Source: Pseudomonas izuensis
GTDB taxonomy: Bacteria > Pseudomonadota > Gammaproteobacteria > Pseudomonadales > Pseudomonadaceae
Direction: 5' to 3'
Length of the DNA stretch: 61,345 nt
Assembly: GCF_009861505.1 (NCBI RefSeq)
Contig: NZ_WTFT01000013.1
Coordinates: 28,706 to 90,050, forward strand
The first letter of the stretch is position 1, and every line of letters starts with the position of its first letter. This document shows positions 51,390-59,950 of the stretch, in pieces. The notes beneath the pieces were generated by a model that was not told the origin of the DNA, ran no database searches, and saw only the letters and a list, made by a program, of their open reading frames with translations. The translations under genes were made by a program, and so were the position numbers.

Positions 51390-53675
51390 TCATTTCAGTA
51401 CCAACATCCGATAAACCCCGTCCTCGACTTCGATCCCGTGGGTGTCATGGGTAAAGCCGGGGAAGGATCTGTCGAAAGCTTCCAGCGCCTTGAGATAGGC
51501 CAGCAACGCCCCGTCCGCAGGCCCGGCATTCTCGCCCGGCATCAACAATGGAATGCCCGGTGGATACGGCACGATGCCGGTGGCGGCAAGGCGGCCGGCG
51601 GCTTGTTCCAGGGTCACCAGCTCGATGTCGTTGCGCACCAGTTTCTCGTAAGCCTCCACCGGACTGAATTCGGCTTTGGGCAGGGTGCCGAACGCCTGGG
51701 CCATGTTGGCGGTGGTCTTGTGTTTCTTCATGGCGGCGAAGATTTCGTCGGCCAGATCCTTCAGGCCCATGCCGGCATAGCGTTGCTGGTTGGCGTTGTA
51801 CAGGCCGGGCAGGCACAGCTCGAGCTCGGCGTTGTCGTCGTAATCACGCTTGAAGTCGAGCAGGGCGTTGAGCAGCGTGCCCCACTTGCCTTTGGTAATG
51901 CCGATGGAGAACAGGAACAGGATGGTGAAGTCGGTGGTTTTCTCGACCACGATGCCCTGACGGCCCAGGTACGCCGTGACCACGCAGGCGGGGATACCCT
52001 TGGCGAGCAGATTGCCGTCGTCGCCCATGCCCGGGCTGAGTACCGAGACCTTGATCGGGTCGAGCATGCAGTAACCGTCTTCGATGTCACCGAAACCGTG
52101 CCATACCGCATTGGGGTGCAGGACCCAGCAGTTCGGGTCGGTCTTCAACTGTGCCGGGTCGACCTCATGGAACGGCACGGTGGCCGCGCCAACCTGTACG
52201 GTCGGTGGCTGCCAGCAGGTGAAGAACCAGTCGTCCTTGCTCAGCATCTCGTTGTGCATGCGCGAAAGAACCTGGCGGAAGCTGATGGCTTCTTCGATCG
52301 ATTCGCTGGTGAGGATCTGCCCGCTCGGTGCTTCCATCATTGCCGAGCTGACGTCGCATGACGCCATGATCGCGTAGTTGGGCGAAGTCGAGGCGTGCAT
52401 CATGAACGATTCGTTGAAGCGCGCATGCTCGATCGGGTTGCGGCCGTCGCGCACGTGGATCATCGAAGCCTGGGACAGGGCGGCCAGCAACTTGTGCGTC
52501 GAGTGGGTGGCGAACACGGTCGGCTTGGACTTGTCATGGTCCTCCGGGTTGCCGTGCATGGCGTGGCGCCCACTGTACAGCGGGTTGAAACGCGCGTAAG
52601 CGTACCAGGCTTCGTCGAAGTGCAGACGGTCAACGCTTTCGCCCAGCAGTTCTTCGACGCGGGTGACGTTGTAGGTCAGTCCGTCATAGGTGGAGTTGGT
52701 GACGATCGCATGCACCGGCGTCGGGTCGATGCCTTTCTTGACCAGCGGGTTGTTGGCGATGGCGGCTTTCACGCCTTCGGCGCTCAGCGTCTGCGGCAGG
52801 ATCGGGCCGATGATGCCGTAGCGGTTGCGGGTCGGTACCAGGTAAGTCGGAATGGCGCCGGACAGGGTCATCGCATGTTCGGCGGACTTGTGGCAATTGC
52901 GGTCGCACAGGGCGATCTGGTTACGTGTGACGCTCGCCATCAGAATGACGCGGTTGGACATCGACGAACCGTTGGTCACGTAGTACGTGCGGTGCGCGCC
53001 GAAGACCTTGGCGGCATAACGCTCGCCTTGGCCGATAGGGCCGCTGTGGTCGAGCAGCGAACCGAGTTCGCCGACCGAGATCGACAGGTCGGAACGCAAC
53101 AGGTTTTCCCCGAAAAACTCGTAGAAGGCCCGTCCCGCCGTGCTCTTCAGGAACGCCGTGCCGCCGGCGTGGCCGGGGGTGTGCCACGAGTATTCATAGG
53201 TGCGGGCAAATTTCACCAGCGCCCCGAACATCGGTGGCAGGGCAGCCTGACGATAGCGTTCGATGGCTGCGAGGATGCGCCCGCTGAGGAAACGGGAGGT
53301 ATCTTCGGGCAACCAGATGAAGTCGTCGGCGTGCTGCATGACCACCAGCGGAATAGTCGATGCGGTGGTACGGTCGCTGATCAGGAACACCGGTACTCGC
53401 GTGTTGCGCTCGCGCAGCTTGACCAGCAGTTTGATGCAGTCGGCGTGACCTTCGCTTTTGTCCATTTCCCAACGGATCAGCAAGCATTGAATGGCAGGGT
53501 CCGAAAGCAGGATCGATGCGGCGTCGCTGAGGCTTTCCGAAGTCAGTACGCTGACGCCTCGTCCCTCGACTTCATGGACCAACTGACCCAGGGCGCGGCC
53601 AAACACTGTGCTCTTGTCCGCGGGGTTGCTGACCAGTAGCGCCAGCATCCCTAGTGAATGTCTATATTCCGTCAT
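51390..53675 (-). CDS. Orn/Lys/Arg decarboxylase (LdcA/AdiA-like)
   Basis: 761-residue PLP-dependent decarboxylase of fold type I with an N-terminal response-regulator-like wing domain (1-130). The PLP lysine is K395 in THSTHKLLAALSQ, the cofactor-binding Asp is in LHFDEAWYA (about 351-359), and TYDGLTYN and SWHTPGHAGGTAF are family motifs. It removes CO2 from lysine or arginine, giving cadaverine or agmatine. The adjacent antiporter fits the PA1818-PA1819 lysine decarboxylase locus as I recall it, so lysine is favoured over arginine, but sequence reading cannot decide. Confidence 0.9.
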   Translation of the reverse strand: MTEYRHSLGMLALLVSNPADKSTVFGRALGQLVHEVEGRGVSVLTSESLSDAASILLSDPAIQCLLIRWEMDKSEGHADCIKLLVKLRERNTRVPVFLISDRTTASTIPLVVMQHADDFIWLPEDTSRFLSGRILAAIERYRQAALPPMFGALVKFARTYEYSWHTPGHAGGTAFLKSTAGRAFYEFFGENLLRSDLSISVGELGSLLDHSGPIGQGERYAAKVFGAHRTYYVTNGSSMSNRVILMASVTRNQIALCDRNCHKSAEHAMTLSGAIPTYLVPTRNRYGIIGPILPQTLSAEGVKAAIANNPLVKKGIDPTPVHAIVTNSTYDGLTYNVTRVEELLGESVDRLHFDEAWYAYARFNPLYSGRHAMHGNPEDHDKSKPTVFATHSTHKLLAALSQASMIHVRDGRNPIEHARFNESFMMHASTSPNYAIMASCDVSSAMMEAPSGQILTSESIEEAISFRQVLSRMHNEMLSKDDWFFTCWQPPTVQVGAATVPFHEVDPAQLKTDPNCWVLHPNAVWHGFGDIEDGYCMLDPIKVSVLSPGMGDDGNLLAKGIPACVVTAYLGRQGIVVEKTTDFTILFLFSIGITKGKWGTLLNALLDFKRDYDDNAELELCLPGLYNANQQRYAGMGLKDLADEIFAAMKKHKTTANMAQAFGTLPKAEFSPVEAYEKLVRNDIELVTLEQAAGRLAATGIVPYPPGIPLLMPGENAGPADGALLAYLKALEAFDRSFPGFTHDTHGIEVEDGVYRMLVLK

Positions 53676-53698
53676 GACTTAACCTCCAAAGTATTTGA

Positions 53699-55081
53699 TT
53701 ACAAGCTGTTCACCGGCACGGGTTCGGCGGTGAGGTGCTGCGCACTGACGGTCTGCGTCGGTACGCTGTTGTTGAGTGCTTCCAGACGGATCAGGCGGTT
53801 GTTGACGAAGCCGAACAGCGTGTAGCCGAAGATGGTCGCCACGCCGCCGAGCATCAGCGCCTGCTCGCCCGAGCTGTACAGCGCCAGATAGCTGTAGGCC
53901 GCCGCAATCACGGCAATGAAGTTGGTGACCATCGCCTTGCTTTCCGGCACGTTGGAGATTTTCTGCATAGTCATCAGCGCGGCCATGGACAGGATGTAGG
54001 GCACCAGGTTGGTGACCACCGCGAGGTTGACGAGGGTGTTGAACTGCTTGCTCAGGTCGGGGCTGATGGTCAGCAGGGCCAGAGCGGTTTGCGCCGCCAG
54101 CAGCACCAGCATGCCGATGATCGGCGTGCCGGCCTTGTTGCCCTTGGCGAAGATGGGCAGGAAATAACCGGTGTTCGCCGAGCTGGCGTATACCTGGGCA
54201 ATAGTGAACTGCCAGCCGAGCAGCGAACCGATGCAGGCGAGTACCATCGCCGCCATCACGATGTCCCCGACAAACGGGGTGAACATCTTGGCGAACACCA
54301 GGCCGAAAGGCGCGGTGGAGGCGACCAGTTCTGCGTTGCCGACGATACCGAAGATAACGTTGGTGGAGACGATGTAGATCACCGCCGCCCCCAGGGTGCC
54401 GCCCAGCACGGCAATCGGTACGTTGCGCTCGGGGTTTTCCACCGCCTCGGTGTTGGCGCAAGCCGATTCCAGGCCGAGGAAGGCCCACAGGGTGATCGCC
54501 ACCGAGGCGCCCGCCGCTTCGAACCAGCTCTTGTCGTGGGGGTTCCAGCCTGCCGCGTAAACGCTGCTGTCGAACCAGAACCAGCCAACCGTGGAGACCA
54601 GCACCACCGGCGCAATCACACCCCAGACCGTCACCGCGCCGATCCGGCCGGTAATGCGCGCGCCGCCAAAGTTGGCGAACGTGGTGATCCATAACAAGGC
54701 AATAGTCGCCAGGCCCACTTGCAGGGAATCCAGTTTCATCCCGAATAACACCTGGATATAACCCACCGCAGTAATACTAATCGCCACGTTGGCAATCAAC
54801 AGCGAGAGACCGTAGGTGTAGTTGGTGATGTAGTTACCTGCTTTACCAAACGTGTATTCGGCATAACCACCCATGCCGCCAGTCTTGCGGCTGAGCATCC
54901 CGCATCGCGCAAAGGCGTAGGCCAGAGCGAGGGAGCCGGTGGCCGTCACCAGCCAGGAAAGAATCGAAATTGCACCAACTTCCGCGAGTTTTGTCGGTAG
55001 TAGCACAATGCCTGAGCCTAACATGTTGACCGCAGTCAACATTGTCAGTTGCCCTACACTCATTTTCTTTGCGACTGACAT
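53699..55081 (-). CDS. APC-superfamily amino acid/polyamine antiporter (PotE/CadB-like)
   Basis: 460-residue inner-membrane protein with twelve predicted helices. Start MSVAKKMSVGQLTMLTAVNMLGSGIVLLPT includes the GSGI substrate-binding motif of helix 1, and WAFLGLESACANTEAVENPERNVP is the helix 6 signature of the PotE/CadB/AdiC group. It lies 23 bp before the decarboxylase start on the same strand. It would exchange amino acid for its amine product, giving acid resistance or proton-motive benefit. Confidence 0.9.
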   Translation of the reverse strand: MSVAKKMSVGQLTMLTAVNMLGSGIVLLPTKLAEVGAISILSWLVTATGSLALAYAFARCGMLSRKTGGMGGYAEYTFGKAGNYITNYTYGLSLLIANVAISITAVGYIQVLFGMKLDSLQVGLATIALLWITTFANFGGARITGRIGAVTVWGVIAPVVLVSTVGWFWFDSSVYAAGWNPHDKSWFEAAGASVAITLWAFLGLESACANTEAVENPERNVPIAVLGGTLGAAVIYIVSTNVIFGIVGNAELVASTAPFGLVFAKMFTPFVGDIVMAAMVLACIGSLLGWQFTIAQVYASSANTGYFLPIFAKGNKAGTPIIGMLVLLAAQTALALLTISPDLSKQFNTLVNLAVVTNLVPYILSMAALMTMQKISNVPESKAMVTNFIAVIAAAYSYLALYSSGEQALMLGGVATIFGYTLFGFVNNRLIRLEALNNSVPTQTVSAQHLTAEPVPVNSL

Positions 55082-55266
55082 TCCGTGGCCTCATTAGTTG
55101 GCGGAAGAGATTGTTAGCTATAGCAAAGGATGGAAATGTCGCAAGAAAATGACTCTTGTTTAATGATCGGAGTCAGTGTTTTACCAATAAGGCACTATGC
55201 TGGCCCCCGGCTTGTTCGCTTATCGCCAGAATCGCTTCAATTTCAGGTGGTTAGGGTGGGAAGCTA

Positions 55267-55596
55267 ATGCGCAATGTATGGGTCGTACTGATCTCGGTCG
55301 GTGTCGCGGGTTTTGCAGTGTCTGCCCAGGCCAGGGAGCTGATGCCCAATGAGCGTTATATGTGCAGTTGGGGCGCGGGGACGGCTGCCAGAGCGCAGGA
55401 ACTCAAGTTGGCCGGGGTTTCTCTTTATGCCGCGCGACAGAAAATCCACTCTTACAAGTTTTCCAAGTCGTGGATGCGGATGATGGCCATGGGCATTACC
55501 GAGCAGACTTATGACAGCCCGACCAGGATCAAGCCAGCGGCGGTTCGGGAGAGTTTTTATGACGATTGTGTGAAGTATAAGTTGGCGCGCAAGTAG
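55267..55596 (+). CDS. Small exported protein, function unknown
   Basis: 109 residues with a signal peptide (about 1-22, ending SAQA). The mature domain is basic and helical with two cysteines (ERYMCSWGAGTAARAQELKLAG and SFYDDCVKYKLARK). No family recognised. Its stop codon TAG is formed by the first bases of the following REP element (AAGTAGGAGC), so the reading frame may have been shortened or fixed by REP insertion. Confidence 0.72.
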   Translation: MRNVWVVLISVGVAGFAVSAQARELMPNERYMCSWGAGTAARAQELKLAGVSLYAARQKIHSYKFSKSWMRMMAMGITEQTYDSPTRIKPAAVRESFYDDCVKYKLARK

Positions 55597-55676
55597 GAGC
55601 TGGCTTGCCAGCGAAGACAGCCTGGAGTCTTGCACCGCCAATCAGGGCGCCTTCGCCGGCAAGCCGGCTCCTACAG
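55592..55676. repeat. REPIN-like inverted pair overlapping a stop codon
   Basis: AGTAGGAGCTGGCTTGCCAGCGAAG and CTTCGCCGGCAAGCCGGCTCCTACAG. The left arm supplies the TAG stop of the preceding gene. Confidence 0.84.
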
Positions 55677-55823
55677 GGGGCGGATCCCGGCGAGGTGACC
55701 TTTGTCGGATTGGATTCGCGGTTGTGCAGCGACGTCTATATTGAGTGTCCGTCTTCAACCCTGAAGGCCGTTTTTCTGATTTACCTGAACGTGCATAAAC
55801 CCCATTTCAATCAGGAGATCATC

Positions 55824-56240
55824 ATGACCCAGCTCGATAAAGTACTGTACACCGCCAAAACCCACACCACGGGTGGCCGCGATGGCGCATCCAGAAGCTC
55901 CGATGGGATTCTGGATATCAAACTCTCGTCCCCGGGCACCAATGGTGGTGGTACCAATCCGGAGCAACTGTTCGCCGCCGGTTGGTCAGCCTGTTTCATC
56001 GGCGCGATGGGCGTCGCTGCCAAAGAGCTGAAAGTTGCGCTGCCCAAGGATGTGGCCGTCGACACCGAAGTCGACCTGGGCACCAATGAAGGTGGCTACC
56101 TGCTGCAGGCGCGACTCAACGTCAGCCTGCCGGGACTGGATCGCGAAACCGCGCAGAAACTCGTCGACACCGGACACAAGTACTGCCCGTACTCCAAAGC
56201 CACGCGCAACAACATCAACGTCGTGGTCAAGCTCGCCTGA
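55824..56240 (+). CDS. ohr: Organic hydroperoxide resistance protein (Ohr)
   Basis: 138-residue OsmC-fold thiol peroxidase of the Ohr subfamily. The reactive cysteines are C57 in GWSACFIGAM and C121 in KYCPYSKATRNN, with R19 and E47 as partners. It reduces organic hydroperoxides using lipoylated proteins. CAGGAG lies ten bases before the ATG. No ohrR gene or OhrR palindrome is visible next to it, so the regulator is elsewhere or different. Confidence 0.95.
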   Translation: MTQLDKVLYTAKTHTTGGRDGASRSSDGILDIKLSSPGTNGGGTNPEQLFAAGWSACFIGAMGVAAKELKVALPKDVAVDTEVDLGTNEGGYLLQARLNVSLPGLDRETAQKLVDTGHKYCPYSKATRNNINVVVKLA

Positions 56241-56972
56241 GCTGAAATAAAAAAGGTCCTGGCGACCCGTCTGCAAAGCAGTGTCGCCAAGACCTGAACA
56301 CATTCAAGAGTCAGGGAGTGAACATTTCTGGAAGTGTTCTGATTTAAGTTATTTTGCAAGGCTCATAATGGCGAAGTCTGTTTATCGTGCGAAATGTTGT
56401 CTGCGCTTGTATACAGGCTAGTTTCTTTTGGTGTCCGGCATGCTGAAAATAGTATGACTGTTTTAGTTCTGAGGGTGTAAATGACAATGGTTCGCTGTTT
56501 TCCGTGTTTATTTGTCTTCGAGGCAACTAATGGATCCAATTGGCGATGACAAGGATCATGTAAGCCAACCAGCTCAGTTGGAATGGGCCTCGACGGGAAA
56601 GTTGCCCGGTTAACGCCGTAGTCATTGGCCCTCGAGCCAGTGACCGCTTGTCGGTGATGTGCTTGGAAAATGAACATTCCGGGCCTGCAGCCCTCAGATT
56701 CTCCAGCAGGTCACCTCATGGCTTGCGCTTGAAGTGCAAAAAAGAAGTGGAACCAGAACCTCAAATGCAGTGAGTGCAGATGGGGATTTTTTTACCTGAA
56801 ATTTGAGGGGTGCTAACTAAGCTGTCATCCATTCATTTGCCGGATCAATAGGATTTCGATAATTAACCTATTGTTTGGTTTTCTTGTATGAGCAAGGTCG
56901 TGCAGGGTTGTTTACAACAAGTGCTCTGTTGATTGGCCGACTGTACTATCGAATAAGGTGGAGAAAATACCC
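56241..56972. other. Gene-free, AT-richer gap of about 730 bp
   Basis: No credible coding region: frames crossing it are short and lack ribosome sites. Base composition is visibly more AT-rich than the surroundings. Contents: the terminator at 56246-56295, an inverted repeat CCTCAAAT/ATTTGAGG (56759-56766 and 56801-56808), and several promoter-like AT tracts near 56860-56950. An unannotated small RNA or degraded insertion is possible. Confidence 0.5.
56246..56295 (-). terminator. Minus-strand intrinsic terminator
   Basis: AGGTC-x-TGGCGAC (56254-56266) pairs with GTCGCCA-x-GACCT (56283-56295), one mismatch. The A-rich run lies on the left, so the T-run follows the stem only on the minus strand. 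Confidence 0.75.
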
Positions 56973-57620
56973 GTGGCGATAAATACAATTATGAGCCTGA
57001 TCGAAAATAAAGAATTCATGGAGTTTTTGCGGCTTGGCGTTGTTTACGTTCATTTGGTCGCCTGTTGTGTGGCAATTGGTTTAGTACTAACCAGTGATAT
57101 TGCAATGGTCAGGGATCTGTTGAAACGCAAGGCATTCACTGAACATGATCATGCACACATGGAAAGTCTTCAGCGGTCTGTCGTGGTGGCATTGATCGGT
57201 CTATGGGTGACAGGCGCTGCCATTATCGGCATCGATTACTTGGGCAAGGGCACGGAATACTTCATGAATCCGAAGCTTCACGCCAAGGTGATCATTGTCA
57301 CGCTGCTGACCTACAACGGCATTCTGCTGCACCGCCTGGTGTTGCCGGCCATGCAAAAGGCAGGCTCCTTGCTCGAACTCGGATTCAGCGCGCGGATGCT
57401 GGCGCTGTTTTGTGGCTCGCTGTCGGCGGTGTCCTGGATGTATGCCGCCATGCTCGGTGTCGGGCGTCCATTGGCCTGGAAATATTCGCTCTCCGAACTG
57501 TTGATGGCGTATCCGGTGCTGATTGTGCTGGGCTTCCTGGCGATGGTGGCGTTGACTCAGCGAGCCAAGCGCCAGAACACCCTCGATGCGCCGCAGTGGA
57601 CAAATGCAGCCGCGCACTAG
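56973..57620 (+). CDS. Inner-membrane protein, unknown function
   Basis: 215 residues with about five hydrophobic helices (near 20-45, 70-90, 105-125, 145-165 and 180-200). The GTG start has GGAG nine bases upstream; an ATG six codons later is an alternative. Histidines and acids between helices (EHDHAHMES, NPKLHAKVI) resemble small redox or heme membrane proteins, but there is no signature. It follows the AT-rich gap and has no evident operon partner. Confidence 0.75.
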   Translation: MAINTIMSLIENKEFMEFLRLGVVYVHLVACCVAIGLVLTSDIAMVRDLLKRKAFTEHDHAHMESLQRSVVVALIGLWVTGAAIIGIDYLGKGTEYFMNPKLHAKVIIVTLLTYNGILLHRLVLPAMQKAGSLLELGFSARMLALFCGSLSAVSWMYAAMLGVGRPLAWKYSLSELLMAYPVLIVLGFLAMVALTQRAKRQNTLDAPQWTNAAAH

Positions 57621-57631
57621 GCCGGTAGCCC

Positions 57632-57726
57632 TGTAGGAGCTGGCTTGTCGGATCGCCGCATCGCAGCGAAGGCGGCATGCCTGACATACCGCGTCGCCTG
57701 GTTCGCCAGCAAGCCGGCTCCTACAG
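57632..57726. repeat. REPIN-like inverted pair; left arm has a 16-bp internal insertion
   Basis: TGTAGGAGCTGGCTTG, then 16 bp TCGGATCGCCGCATCG (57648-57663), then CAGCGAAGG; right arm GTTCGCCAGCAAGCCGGCTCCTACAG. The insert is a near reverse complement of that in the element at 11725. Confidence 0.82.
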
Positions 57727-57742
57727 GGAAGTGGTCAGCGCT

Positions 57743-58651
57743 TCAGTTGTCCTCAACGTTATCGATATGCTTGAAGCGTTCGATCAGAAAGTCGATCAGG
57801 CTGCGTACCCGCGCCGATAAATGCAGCTGTTGCGGGTACACCGCATACACGTCGGCGCGGGTCGGCGTCTGGTCTTCCAGCACCAGGCGCAGGCGACCAC
57901 TGCGCACATAGCGGGCGATGTCCCACTCGGCCCGTAGCAGAATCCCGAATCCCTCCAATGCCCAGTTCAGGGCCACTTCGCCATCGTTGCAGCCCAGGGC
58001 GCCATGCACCTTGATGTTGTCGGTGTGCCCGCCGTTGGTGAAGCTCCAGACACCATAGGGTGACTCGTTCTGGCGGATGAAAATGCAATTGTGGTTTTGC
58101 AGGTCGCTCAGTTTCTGCGGGGTGCCGTACTTGTCCAGATACAGCGGCGAGGCGCACAACAAGCGACGGTTGGAGGCGATTTTGCGCGCGTGAAAAGCGG
58201 CGTCCGGCAGGGTGCCGAAACGGATGCCCAGATCGAAACCGTGGGTGGCCAGGTCCAGTGGGTGGTCACTGATTTCCAGTTGAATTTCCACTTCGGGGTA
58301 CTGCGCGTAAAACGCAGCCAGGGCAGGGCCGATGTGGCGGCGGCCGAAGCCGAGCGAAGCATTGACCCGAATCAGGCCCTTGGGCGTCGCGCGGCTGCTG
58401 CTGACCAACTGCTCGAGTTCATTGATCTGCGTGAGGATGCGCGCGGCCTGGGAGAAATACAGCTCGCCTTCGGACGTCAGGCTCATCGAGCGCGTGGTGC
58501 GGTTGACCAGGCGGATGCCCAGCCGGGCTTCCAGCGCCGTCAGGCGCTTGCTCACCGCCGGTGGCGTGATGCCGAGCTCCCGGGCCGTCGCCGCGAGGCT
58601 GCCTTTATTGGCCAACAGGTAAAAAAACGACAAATCCAGGGTCTGGCTCAT
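57743..58651 (-). CDS. LysR-type regulator of the tartrate/D-malate genes
   Basis: 302 residues; helix-turn-helix in 1-62 (LDLSFFYLLANKGSLAATARELGITPPAVSKRLTALEARLG) and an effector-binding domain with an EISDHPLDL segment. It is of the CrgA-like LysR subgroup. Divergent from the dehydrogenase across 138 bp that contain a 9-bp inverted repeat and tandem GTAACTCA, its likely operators. It probably activates the dehydrogenase and dctA genes with tartrate or malate as inducer (inference). Confidence 0.86.
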   Translation of the reverse strand: MSQTLDLSFFYLLANKGSLAATARELGITPPAVSKRLTALEARLGIRLVNRTTRSMSLTSEGELYFSQAARILTQINELEQLVSSSRATPKGLIRVNASLGFGRRHIGPALAAFYAQYPEVEIQLEISDHPLDLATHGFDLGIRFGTLPDAAFHARKIASNRRLLCASPLYLDKYGTPQKLSDLQNHNCIFIRQNESPYGVWSFTNGGHTDNIKVHGALGCNDGEVALNWALEGFGILLRAEWDIARYVRSGRLRLVLEDQTPTRADVYAVYPQQLHLSARVRSLIDFLIERFKHIDNVEDN

Positions 58652-58670
58652 TCGTAACTCAAAGTTATTT

Positions 58671-58713
58671 ATGTAGTGATTTGGAGTAACTCACAGCTAT
58701 TTGTTCACTACAT
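58671..58713. promoter_or_regulatory. Inverted repeat ATGTAGTGA/TCACTACAT, candidate LysR operator
   Basis: Perfect 9-bp arms at 58671-58679 and 58705-58713, 25 bases apart. A direct repeat GTAACTCA at 58654-58661 and 58686-58693 interleaves with it. It lies between the divergent LysR and dehydrogenase genes. Confidence 0.55.
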
Positions 58714-58789
58714 ATACTCCGCTCACACCCCGCCTGAACAGTCCGGTTCAACGGGAACAACAAGAAATCGATGAGAGTGGAGCCAACCA

Positions 58790-59845
58790 ATGAGCGCATA
58801 CAAAATCGCTGCAGTGCCAGGTGACGGTATCGGTGTGGAAGTGATCGCCGCAGGCGTCGAAGTACTGCAAGCCCTGTCGAACAAATCCGGCTTCAAACTG
58901 GATTTCAAACACTTCGACTGGAACTCCGACAACTACCTGAAAAACGGCTACTACATTCCCGAGGGTGGCCTGGAAGAACTGAAAACCTTCGACGCGATCT
59001 TCTTCGGCGCTGTCGGTGCGCTCAACGTGCCGGACCACATTTCACTGTGGGGCCTGCGCCTGCCGATCTGCCAAGGCTTCGACCAGTACGCCAACGTGCG
59101 TCCGGCCCGGGTGTTGCCGGGCGTGAAAAGCCCGCTGCACAACGGTGACCAGATCGACTGGGTGGTGGTGCGGGAAAACTCCGAAGGCGAATACTCCGGT
59201 AACGGCGGCCGCGTGCACCGAGGCCTGCCGGAAGAAGTCGCCACCGAAGTCTCGGTGTTCACCCGGACAGGGGTCGAACGCATTCACCGCTTCGCCTTCG
59301 AGCTGGCGCAAAGCCGCCCGCGCAAACACCTGACCATGGTCACCAAGTCCAACGCCCAGCGTCACGGCATGGTGTTGTGGGACGAGATTTTCTACGAAGT
59401 GGCCAAGGACTTCCCGGACGTGAAGATCGACAAGGAACTGGTGGACGCCGTGACCACGCGCATGGTGCTCAAGCCGTCGACCCTGGACGTGATCGTCGCC
59501 ACCAACCTGCACGCCGACATCCTCTCGGACCTGGCCGCCGCGCTGTCCGGCAGCCTGGGCATCGCGCCGACCGCCAACCTCAACCCTTCGCGTAAATTTC
59601 CCTCGATGTTCGAACCGATCCACGGCTCGGCCTTCGACATCACCGGCAAAGGCGTGGCCAACCCGATCGCGACCTTCTGGACCGCCGCCATGATGCTTGA
59701 ACACCTGGGTGAAGCTGCGGCCGCGAAACACCTGATGTCGGCCATCGAAGCGGTGACCGAAAGCGGTTTGCACACTCCGGACCTGGGCGGTAACGCCACC
59801 ACGCGGCAGATCACCGATGCGGTGATTGCGCTGATCAACCGCTGA
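58790..59845 (+). CDS. Tartrate dehydrogenase/D-malate dehydrogenase (TtuC/DmlA-like)
   Basis: 351-residue beta-decarboxylating dehydrogenase of the isopropylmalate/isocitrate family. Motifs: AAVPGDGIGVEVI at the NAD-side start, DYANVRPAR-like QYANVRPARVLPG, REN-SEGEYSG substrate loop, and NLHADILSDLAAALSGSLGIAPTAN, the family signature with metal-binding Asp. It oxidises tartrate, meso-tartrate or D-malate using NAD and Mn(II). It precedes the DctA transporter by 105 bp. Confidence 0.92.
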   Translation: MSAYKIAAVPGDGIGVEVIAAGVEVLQALSNKSGFKLDFKHFDWNSDNYLKNGYYIPEGGLEELKTFDAIFFGAVGALNVPDHISLWGLRLPICQGFDQYANVRPARVLPGVKSPLHNGDQIDWVVVRENSEGEYSGNGGRVHRGLPEEVATEVSVFTRTGVERIHRFAFELAQSRPRKHLTMVTKSNAQRHGMVLWDEIFYEVAKDFPDVKIDKELVDAVTTRMVLKPSTLDVIVATNLHADILSDLAAALSGSLGIAPTANLNPSRKFPSMFEPIHGSAFDITGKGVANPIATFWTAAMMLEHLGEAAAAKHLMSAIEAVTESGLHTPDLGGNATTRQITDAVIALINR

Positions 59846-59882
59846 TTTTTTTCACTGATTCAAAGTCGTACTGCGGCACAAC

Positions 59883-59915
59883 GCCCGGGGCGGATCAACC
59901 GTTCCGCCCCCCGGC
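59883..59915 (+). other. GC-rich hairpin between dehydrogenase and dctA
   Basis: GGGGCGGA (59887-59894) pairs with TCCGCCCC (59903-59910), with a possible outer GCC/GGC. No T-run follows, so it may stabilise the upstream mRNA or lower read-through into dctA. Confidence 0.5.
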
Positions 59916-59950
59916 ATTTCCTGACAACAATAAAAAATCAGGGCCCTGTC

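Noticed and set aside
52395..53639. 414-codon frame antisense to the decarboxylase gene
   Set aside because: Same reason: shadow of a well-supported catalytic gene, no ribosome site, no domain. Similar antisense frames over atoB, ligD and the sensor kinase were also left out.
55697..55823. OhrR operator upstream of ohr
   Set aside because: No TACAATT-type palindrome is visible and no ohrR gene is adjacent.
4253..57726. REP clusters as a CRISPR array
   Set aside because: Elements are kilobases apart, palindromic pairs with variable interiors, and no cas gene is present.
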